Program-made: the position numbers and the translations under genes
Assembly: GCA_026786345.1 (NCBI GenBank)
Contig: JAJAYD010000340.1
Coordinates: forward strand, 1-32,548
Direction: 5' to 3'
From: Chitinophagaceae bacterium
Lineage (GTDB): Bacteria; Bacteroidota; Bacteroidia; Chitinophagales; Chitinophagaceae
DNA length: 32,548 nt
The notes under the pieces: model-generated
Database searches by the model: none
Told to the model about the DNA's origin: nothing
What the model saw: only the letters and a program-made list of their open reading frames with translations
Shown here: in pieces, positions 26,099-32,548 of the stretch
Position numbering within the stretch: position 1 is the first letter of the stretch
Layout of the letters: every line of letters starts with the position of its first letter

Positions 26099-26181
26099 GG
26101 GCGTATCCCTGCGGGCCGGGCTTTCCACTCTTAGTCCTCGCTCCTTCGTCGCTGTGGGCTAACCGTTTCAATCCCTTACGC
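26099..26181. repeat. Candidate dispersed intergenic element with terminal inverted repeat
   Basis: A stretch richer in GC than its flanks between lpxD and lpxC. Its ends pair (GCGTA at 26101-26105 with TACGC at 26177-26181), an inner hairpin can form between TAGTCC and GGGCTA (about 26132-26161), and TCCCT occurs near both ends. From memory it resembles an intergenic element found in several copies in Chitinophagales genomes; this could not be checked here. It encodes no convincing protein. Confidence 0.45.
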
Positions 26182-26333
26182 AAATACATTTGCAAATATT
26201 TGTTGCCTCAGGTCAATAATGCTCCTTTACACACTTCCTGCATAGCTAAAGCCTCCCAAAACTATTGTTAACGGGTAGTTAGCAAAACATATATTATGTA
26301 GTCGTTCAATTAAGAGAAATCCGATACTTTTCA

Positions 26334-26341
26334 TACTTTCG
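26334..26341 (+). promoter_or_regulatory. Candidate -7 element for lpxC-fabZ
   Basis: TACTTTCG fits TAnnTTTG with one mismatch and lies 17 bp before the ATG at 26359. It overlaps the GTG at 26341, which is therefore unlikely to be the start. Confidence 0.35.
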
Positions 26342-26358
26342 TGCCCTTTAAAGTACTT

Positions 26359-27768
26359 ATGAATAGTAACGGCCACTCATTTCAACATACCATAAAACAA
26401 CCAATTAGTATTTCGGGTGCAGGCATTCACACAGGCCAGTCAGTTACAATTAATATTTTGCCTGCAGATGTTAATGCAGGCATCGTTTTTAAAAGGGTAG
26501 ACCTGCCCGGTAAACCTACTGTTAAGGCCGATGTGGATTATGTTGTTGAAACAAACAGGAGCACAACGTTGGAGCATAATGGTGCAAGGGTTAGTACCAT
26601 AGAACACCTAATGGCTGCCATGGTAGGTATGCAGGTTGATAATGCACTGATTGAAATTAACGGAGAAGAAGTACCCATTTTAGATGGCAGTTCGCAACCG
26701 TTTGTTGAAGCTTTTGAAAAGGTAGGCGTATTACAACAGGATGCTGAAAAAATCTACTATACCATAGAGCACAACATAACTTTTGTTGACGAAGAGAAAA
26801 AGGTAGAAATGGTAGCATTGCCCTACTCAGAATATCGCATTAATACCCTTATTGATTTTAATAGTCCGGTCCTTGGCACACAGCATGCTGCCATCAAAAA
26901 CATTTCAGAATTTAAAGAGCAGGTAGCTTCATGTAGAACCTTTTGCTTTTTTCACGAGTTGGAGTGGCTCATATCAAATAACCTCATAAAAGGTGGCGAT
27001 ATTAACAACGCAATTGTTGTAGTTGATAAAGAAGTAACAGACGAACAGGTTGAACGCATATCTAAAGTCTTCAATAAAAAAGATGTGCACATTAGCCATG
27101 AAGGAATTTTAAATAACCTTGAATTACGTTTTCCCAACGAGCCTGCACGACATAAATTATTAGACGTTGTTGGCGATCTTGCTTTGGTGGGGTTTCCTTT
27201 TAAAGCGCATGTTATTGCAAACCGGCCGGGCCATGCAAGCAACGTAAAGTTTGCCAAAAAAATAAAAGAACACATTAAGAAAATTAAGAACAAACAGGAT
27301 GTGCCTAAATACGATCCTAACCAGGTGCCTGTATTAAACATACAGCAGATTGAAAAGATATTGCCTCATCGCTATCCATTTTTATTGGTTGATAAAATTT
27401 TGGAGTTAACCGACACTAAGGTGGTAGCTATAAAAAATGTTACGTACAATGAGCCTTTTTTCCAGGGTCATTTTCCGGGCAATTCAGTATTTCCGGGTGT
27501 TTTACAGGTTGAAGCACTGGCACAGGCCGGGGGTTTATTGGCAATACCACACAACACCGAAGACAAGTATGACACTTACTTTCTAAAAATAGAAAATTGC
27601 AAGTTTAAGCAAATGGTTGTACCAGGTGATACTATGATTTTGAAGATGGAGCTGTTGCAACCAATTCGCAGAGGAATAGTAGAAATGAAAGGAACCATCT
27701 ATGTTGGAGAAAAGCTGGTAACAGAGGCTGTGCTGGTTGCCAAAATTGTAAAAAGACCAAAAGAATGA
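26359..27768 (+). CDS. lpxC/fabZ: Bifunctional UDP-3-O-acyl-GlcNAc deacetylase / 3-hydroxyacyl-ACP dehydratase (LpxC-FabZ)
   Basis: A fused two-enzyme protein of 469 aa. The LpxC half (about 1-305) is the zinc deacetylase that commits lipid A synthesis: zinc ligands His83 (STIEHLMAA), His265 and Asp269 (ARHKLLDVVGD), and catalytic residues Asp273 and His292 (RPGHASN). The FabZ half (about 325-469) is a hot-dog dehydratase of fatty acid elongation: ILPHRYPFLLVD, catalytic His371 in QGHFPG and Glu385 in VLQVEALAQ. Both active sites look intact. The fusion is typical of Bacteroidota and links the competing uses of hydroxyacyl-ACP. The ATG at 26359 is used. The stop overlaps the lpxA start by 4 bp (ATGA). 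Confidence 0.96.
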   Translation: MNSNGHSFQHTIKQPISISGAGIHTGQSVTINILPADVNAGIVFKRVDLPGKPTVKADVDYVVETNRSTTLEHNGARVSTIEHLMAAMVGMQVDNALIEINGEEVPILDGSSQPFVEAFEKVGVLQQDAEKIYYTIEHNITFVDEEKKVEMVALPYSEYRINTLIDFNSPVLGTQHAAIKNISEFKEQVASCRTFCFFHELEWLISNNLIKGGDINNAIVVVDKEVTDEQVERISKVFNKKDVHISHEGILNNLELRFPNEPARHKLLDVVGDLALVGFPFKAHVIANRPGHASNVKFAKKIKEHIKKIKNKQDVPKYDPNQVPVLNIQQIEKILPHRYPFLLVDKILELTDTKVVAIKNVTYNEPFFQGHFPGNSVFPGVLQVEALAQAGGLLAIPHNTEDKYDTYFLKIENCKFKQMVVPGDTMILKMELLQPIRRGIVEMKGTIYVGEKLVTEAVLVAKIVKRPKE

Positions 27769-28574
27769 GCATCATAAGCACGTTGGCATATATACATCCA
27801 AATGCTGTAATAGGCAACAATGTTACCATAGATCCTTTTGCGGTTGTACACGAACAGGTAACTATTGGTGATGGCAGCCATATTATGTCTCATGCGGTAA
27901 TTATGAATGGAAGCGTTATTGGCCAAAATGTTTCAATTTATCCCGGTGCAGTTATCGGGGCAATTCCACAAGATTTAAAGTTTGTGGGAGAACAAACAAT
28001 AGTCCAGGTTGGCGATAATACCACCATAAGAGAATGTGTTACCATAAATCGTGGTACCGTTGAAAAATACAAAACTGTAGTAGGAGCTAACTGTTTGCTA
28101 ATGGCTTATTCTCATGTTGCTCACGATTGTATTTTAGGTAACAATGTTATCCTGGGTAATAGTGTGCAACTGGCAGGTCATGTAATTATTGACGATTATG
28201 CCATTTTAAGTGGAATGGCAGGCGCACACCAGTTTGCCCATATTGGAGCTCATTGCTATATAGCAGGCCATACAGTTATAAGAAAAGACGTTCCGCCATT
28301 TATAAAAGCAGCCCGTGAACCCTTGAGCTATATGGGAGTAAATGTGGTTGGCTTGCAACGTAGGGGGTTTTCGAAAGAAGCCATAACAGAAATATCAAAT
28401 ATTTACCATACTCTTTTTGTTGAGAAGCATACCACTTCTGCGGCAATAGAACTGATCGAAAATACCTTTGCTTCAGGCAACGAAAAAGATCATATCATCA
28501 GCTTCATTAAGTCTTCAAAAACAGGCATTATTCGCCGTCCTTCAAAAATAAATAATGAGGATAACTTTTTCTGA
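27765..28574 (+). CDS. lpxA: UDP-N-acetylglucosamine acyltransferase LpxA
   Basis: First step of lipid A synthesis: moves a 3-hydroxyacyl chain from ACP to UDP-GlcNAc. The 269 residues have a hexapeptide-repeat beta helix (1-about 185) and a helical C-terminal domain. Catalytic His120 is in AYSHVAHDC, and GAHQFAHIG follows. The start overlaps the stop of lpxC-fabZ by 4 bp and the 3' end overlaps the next gene by 20 bp, so translation of the three is probably coupled. Confidence 0.96.
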   Translation: MSIISTLAYIHPNAVIGNNVTIDPFAVVHEQVTIGDGSHIMSHAVIMNGSVIGQNVSIYPGAVIGAIPQDLKFVGEQTIVQVGDNTTIRECVTINRGTVEKYKTVVGANCLLMAYSHVAHDCILGNNVILGNSVQLAGHVIIDDYAILSGMAGAHQFAHIGAHCYIAGHTVIRKDVPPFIKAAREPLSYMGVNVVGLQRRGFSKEAITEISNIYHTLFVEKHTTSAAIELIENTFASGNEKDHIISFIKSSKTGIIRRPSKINNEDNFF

Positions 28575-29172
28575 TACCGGTAAACGGTTTAACAGGGAAT
28601 GGATATTCCGAAATTTAAGTTTTGATTTTTTACCTGGTGAATCCTATGCGATTACCGGCCCAAATGGTAGTGGAAAAAGTACCGTTTTACAAGTTATTAG
28701 CGGCAGCATGGCGCCCAGTGCCGGCCAGATCAACTGGCAGTTAAAAAATGAAAATGTTGAGGTTGACCATTTGTTCAGTCATCTTACTATTTCAGCTCCT
28801 TACCTCGAAACTATTGAAGAACTTACTGCTGTTGAGTTTCTCAGTTTTCACAACAAGTTTAAAAAGTATATTGATGATATTTCTATAAACGAAATCCTCG
28901 ATATCGTAGGACTTACCAAAGCAGCAGATAAACAAATCAGGTATTTTTCATCTGGCATGAAACAACGTATCAAATTAGCTCAGGCAATATTTTGCGACGT
29001 TCCATTGTTATTACTTGATGAACCCTGCACAAACCTTGACACTGCAGGAATTGAATTGTATCATCAGCTAATAAGTAGATATGCAATTGGAAAAACGGTG
29101 ATCGTTAGCAGTAACGACCAACAAGAATATAGCTTCTGTAAGTCGATTATAAATATTATGGGGTATAAGTAA
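28555..29172 (+). CDS. ABC transporter ATP-binding protein with altered Q- and H-loops
   Basis: A 205-aa ABC ATPase. Walker A GPNGSGKST (35-43), signature FSSGMKQR (131-138) and Walker B LLLLDEP (Asp155, Glu156) are intact. The Q-loop Gln appears replaced (SAPYLE near 80-85), and the H-loop position reads SSND (Asn187) rather than a His. The protein is short and has no membrane part. The ATG at 28555 lies inside the last codons of lpxA. No permease gene follows, so the partner is unknown; a link to lipid A or envelope transport is suggested only by position. Confidence 0.87.
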   Translation: MRITFSDTGKRFNREWIFRNLSFDFLPGESYAITGPNGSGKSTVLQVISGSMAPSAGQINWQLKNENVEVDHLFSHLTISAPYLETIEELTAVEFLSFHNKFKKYIDDISINEILDIVGLTKAADKQIRYFSSGMKQRIKLAQAIFCDVPLLLLDEPCTNLDTAGIELYHQLISRYAIGKTVIVSSNDQQEYSFCKSIINIMGYK

Positions 29173-29380
29173 CAGTTTCCGGTTTATTGCATTTCCCAGC
29201 ATAAGTTTTTTGCCTTCGAACCATTACCGTTCTTTTTCCCCCACTTCGTTTCTTCTTCAATGTTCTGTCTTCCCTGTAACTTTTTATTCTTCCTCCTTCA
29301 ATTCCTATCTACAGTTCAAGAACTCCATCTTCTACGTTCTTTCTCCTAAATCCTGTCTTTATTACCTCATTTCCATGCAT
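29173..29380. other. Gene-free pyrimidine-rich stretch
   Basis: No gene is supported here. From about 29225 to 29375 the plus strand is strongly C/T-rich, with three loosely similar GTTCT-centred units (around 29221-29240, 29255-29274 and 29329-29346). It separates the lipid A operon from the 5S-like remnant on the opposite strand. Confidence 0.5.
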
Positions 29381-29407
29381 AAAAAAACCTCAACATTTCT
29401 GTTGAGG
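29381..29407 (-). terminator. Rho-independent terminator downstream of the 5S-like sequence
   Basis: On the minus strand a perfect 7-bp stem (CCTCAAC at 29401-29407 / GTTGAGG at 29388-29394, 6-nt loop) is followed by seven T residues, directly after the 3' end of the 5S-like sequence, as at the end of an rRNA operon. Confidence 0.8.
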
Positions 29408-29417
29408 TTAATAAATA

Positions 29418-29505
29418 TGGCGGCTACCTACTCTCCCGGTTGGTATACCAGTACCATAGGCCTCCGCAGCGGATAACTTTTCTGTTCGGTGGTGGACGTG
29501 TTAAC
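29418..29505 (-). pseudogene. 5S rRNA remnant (3' part only)
   Basis: On the minus strand the sequence carries the 5S landmarks CCGAACAGAAAAGTTA (loop C / helix III), CTATGGTACTGG and GGGAGAGTAGGTAGCCGCC, the conserved 3' end. A terminator follows. The 5' part is missing: no strand complementary to GGTAGCCGCC (helix I) occurs upstream, and the helix II/III 5' strands look decayed (GGGTTAACACGTCC). Expected length is about 110 nt; only about 85 are recognisable. No 23S or tRNA lies upstream; instead a protein gene ends 71 bp away. A truncated gene copy is the best reading; an assembly junction inside a 5S copy is the alternative. Confidence 0.7.
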
Positions 29506-29575
29506 CCTTCGAAAAATTTTACATTATTAATTTCACGCAAAAGTTTCTATCTCAAATGTTCTATTTTAATTCTTT

Positions 29576-32548
29576 TCAATAACTTAATTTAAAAGACTTT
29601 CTGCTTTTATTCGGCGCAGTCACTTCTAAAATATATTGACCTTTCTGCATTATATTGGTAAGTTGTATTGTTTCGGTGCTGCTGCCTTCCATGTGCGATA
29701 TCTTTTTTGTTAATAAAACCTGCCCCAATGTATTTATTAATCGAACATTGTACGTTCCTTTTGGCTGATGGACAAACTGCAGGTTTATTAAATCGCCGGT
29801 AGGCGGGTTAGGGTATACGAAGTAACCTGCTTTGCCTTTTCCGATAGTTACTTTTACAATCGGGCTGTATTTAATTTCGTCATTTAAACCAATACTTCGT
29901 ATGCGGTAGAAATGGTCCCCGGCTGTTGCGTTTACATCAACCCACCTGTAATTAATAATGCTCATATTGTTGCCCACTGCGGTTTGCTTTTCCACGATAC
30001 TAAAAATTCTTCCGTCAGCAGATTTCTGTACTTCGTAATTCTTTATGCCTGCCTCATTTAGTACCCTCCATTCCACTTCTATGTCATTGGTTTGCTGATA
30101 AGCTTTTATGAAACTAAAAGTTATGGGTAACGGACCGGCAGGCCTTAACACAATTTTAAACCTGTCGGGCGCGGACGATGCCGGATCAGAGGTAACACTG
30201 AAATTTAAATTTGTTATGCTGTTTAGTGGAATGTCGGTTTGGGAACCGGTAAAATTATCCTGCAAAGCAGCCACCAGGTTAGCTGGCATGTTCTCCGAAC
30301 TAAACTGAAAGCTATAATTTTTTATACCCATGTTTGCAATGTCCAGGTAAATGGTATCGTTTACGGTTACTTCCGGACGTTTCTCTACTATTAGCAAATT
30401 GTTGTTGCGCCGCGAAGCGAGATTCTCAGTTGTGATATTGCTCATTTTTATAACATCTTCTGCGGTTACTGTCGCGGAATAGCTATTATTAAATCTTACC
30501 CTTATTCCATCGGCTAATGCGGTCGTGTCGGGTGCTATAACCAGCAAGCTGGCAAGCAATTGTTGCTCAGTACCATTTTGATTTTGTGGGCGGAATAGAT
30601 TTAAGTCTGGTAAAAGCGCCGTTTTTGATCCTTCAGTAAACACAACGTTTGCATTACTCCCCGTAGTGCCTAATAAAAATGCCTGCCCCGAGTTTATATA
30701 TCGCATAGTGTTGTCAACCACAGGCGATCCTAATACAGGGGTATATTGGTACGTATTTGAACTTAATCTTTCCACAAGCCTGAACCCTCCAATATTTAAA
30801 CGACCCGAAAGATTTGCATCGAATATATAAAAGTATTGTGCAAGATTTGGTGTGCCTGCTATGGTCTCAAAATCAATGGGTGAAGCGTAAGGATTGCCTG
30901 TCAAAGTATAACCACCTGTAGATGAAACTACCACCGCTGGCTGTGTACCTTGCCGTAAACTACCGGTGCTTCGCAATGTGGTGGCGTTGTGCAAACTGTT
31001 AGAAGGCGAAGCATTTCGGTCGCCGAAAACCTGGAGCAAATAGCCGGGTTCAGATTCGAGCCTTTTAACATTTGTATTGGTAACCGGCTGGCTTGTCCAT
31101 GCCGTTCCTGCAGAAGCAGTTTGATTAAACTTATAGATAGATGCAAGGGGTGAGTTGGCATCAAAGCCATTGGTCCCATTAAATAAAGGCGAGGTAATCT
31201 GTGTGCCCAGGTTGTTAACGGCTGCGCCCCCCTCCTGCCATGCGTCTTTAATGGTTTGTGTTCCGTTGGTGGCGGCAGTTAGCAATCTTAATGCCCTGTG
31301 CCCATTATCCGGAATATAGCGCTCAACTGTAACACTACCTGTTATTGTACCTGTCGAACTTCCAACGGAAGCTGTTCCTGCTGAAGTCGATCTTATAACC
31401 ATATTTCCACCCGCCTGTACTGTACCTGATCCATTCACAGTAATATCAAACCCCACTCCGTCATTTATAGATAAAATACTTCCGTTGTTTACTACTATTG
31501 CCCCGCCGCTGTTTACTATTGTTTGGTCGGTTGCAACATTTGCCGTTACTGTTATTGTATGTCCGCTTTGTACAGTAATAGTATTTGAAGTAAAGTCCGG
31601 GGTGTTGGTAGATGGAGTAATTACTCCCGAAGAGAAATCAGCCACCGGCGATGTCTCCCAGGAAGTTACATCGTTCCAGTTACCACTTTGCCGGGTGCGG
31701 AAGTAAGGTCCGCTTAAAGAACCTGAAATAAAATAAGGTAATTCCAAATTCTTATAGGCAATCATTATATCGTTGGCATTGGTAATCATGGATGTATGTT
31801 CTCCCGATCCGCCGCTGGTAAGTGTTTGAGGCGTGCCCCATCCGGCACCGGATGCGTCATTTGCGCTAACATATTTTAGTGTAAAATTTGTAGCGTCATA
31901 ATATGCGATAGCAGGAACATGATTTACTATTTGTAACGATGTGGCTTTGCCAACATCACCTATGGCATCTATCGTAATTGCAGTAGGTGGCCAACTGGCC
32001 CCGTCAACATCCGAGGCCTGTATAAATTTCAAATCCTGGTTTGTTTGGTCGTAATAAGAAATCGCAGGTTTGCCGTCCACCATATGAAGGGAGTTATATA
32101 ATCCTACAACCCCCCCGCTCTTTACAATGACTACAGGTTTGGTCCAGCCATTGCCGTCGGCATCATCGGAACGTTTATATTTTAGGACACCGGCGGGACT
32201 ACTATAATTATTATTAAAAGTATAGTAAGAGATAGCCGGGTTACCATTTATCACCTGCAAACAAGTATAGGTTCCTCCAACAGCATCTACAGTAACCGGA
32301 GTACCCCATGCTGATGGCCCAAAGCCGGATGCGTTATTGGCGCGAACATATTCAAGGGTGAGTTTGGATAATTATAAACGCTATAGGAGATTGCCGGCCT
32401 TGTATTTATTATTTTAAGGGAAGTATTTGCTCCGCCGCTTGCCGCATCAACTAATGTAGGTGTTTCCCAGCCGGCACCAAGGGGATCCTTAGCGATTACA
32501 TATTTAATATTCCCCGATTGATTACTATAAGCGATAGCTGGCTTCCCA
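29576..32548 (-). CDS. T9SS-exported repeat protein, frameshifted, 5' end outside window
   Basis: A large secreted protein. The C-terminal ~75 residues (YFVYPNPPTGDLINLQF, then LINTLGQVLLTKK, then GQYILEVT) are a type A T9SS sorting domain, removed when cargo reaches the cell surface. The N-terminal half has at least four repeats of about 50 residues with the core NGxPAISYYDxTNxxLKYV and GxxWxTP, likely beta-propeller-like blades. GNWNDVTSWETS marks a second region, followed by a beta-rich stalk. The ATG at 32260 is mid-repeat and not a real start: the repeat continues upstream (LTLEYVRANNASG) to about 32365 and then in a shifted frame to the window end. Restoring one A in CCAAACTC joins the frames. 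Function is unknown; adhesion or surface binding is possible. Confidence 0.85.

Noticed and set aside
26162-26176. GTTTCAATCCC, resembling the end of some CRISPR repeats
   Set aside because: Only one copy; no spaced repetition and no cas genes. It belongs to the intergenic element at 26099-26181.
29210-29476. Plus-strand open frame of 88 codons after the ABC ATPase gene
   Set aside because: It crosses the pyrimidine-rich stretch, the terminator and the 5S-like sequence in antisense; the Ser/Phe/Leu-rich product reflects base composition.
32258-32260. ATG at 32260 as the start of the T9SS protein
   Set aside because: It lies in the middle of a repeat unit, and the repeats continue upstream, first in frame and then after a one-base shift.

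Overview
The window comes from a member of the Bacteroidota, most likely Chitinophagales (Chitinophagaceae-like). The evidence is the LpxC-FabZ fusion, a PorX regulator plus a cargo protein with a type IX secretion (T9SS) sorting domain, TAnnTTTG-type -7 promoter elements, scarce Shine-Dalgarno sequences, an AT-rich background, and a two-copy clpP arrangement next to clpX. This placement is inferred from gene content; no search could be run.

Layout. 1-5229: the 3' part of recJ (cut by the window start), converging on htpG across a shared terminator, then a fused SpmA/SpmB-like membrane protein. 5388-8922: ychF, a small Asp/Ser-rich lipoprotein, and a two-gene unit of an ECF sigma factor followed by a membrane protein that joins an anti-sigma-like N-terminus to a trypsin-like protease. 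9117-12629: a sugar nucleotidyltransferase, a PLP-dependent ACC deaminase/D-cysteine desulfhydrase homologue, a secreted protein of unknown role, and lipB. 12896-17617: a protein quality-control block with trigger factor, two ClpP paralogues, ClpX and a 51-aa protein. 17618-24947: acyl-CoA dehydrogenase, a GC-rich palindromic repeat, an unrecognised 204-aa protein, a helix-hairpin-helix membrane protein, a PhnP-like metallo-hydrolase, a small conserved protein, porX and an HD phosphohydrolase. 25025-29172: a lipid A operon, lpxD, lpxC-fabZ, lpxA, ending in an ABC ATPase that overlaps lpxA. 29173-29575: a gene-poor stretch holding what looks like the 3' remnant of a 5S rRNA gene with its terminator. 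29576-32548: a large T9SS-exported repeat protein, on the minus strand, carrying an apparent one-base frameshift and running off the window.

How the genes fit together. Most of the window is core housekeeping: DNA repair, folding and proteolysis (HtpG, trigger factor, ClpP/ClpP/ClpX), and outer-membrane lipid A synthesis. PorX and the cargo protein belong to the T9SS. The more unusual parts are the sigma / anti-sigma-protease unit, a hairpin-dense repeat with complementary loops, three genes whose -7 element sits exactly 4 nt before the start codon (predicted leaderless mRNAs), and the truncated 5S-like locus.

I saw no CRISPR array, tRNA gene, insertion sequence or phage genes.
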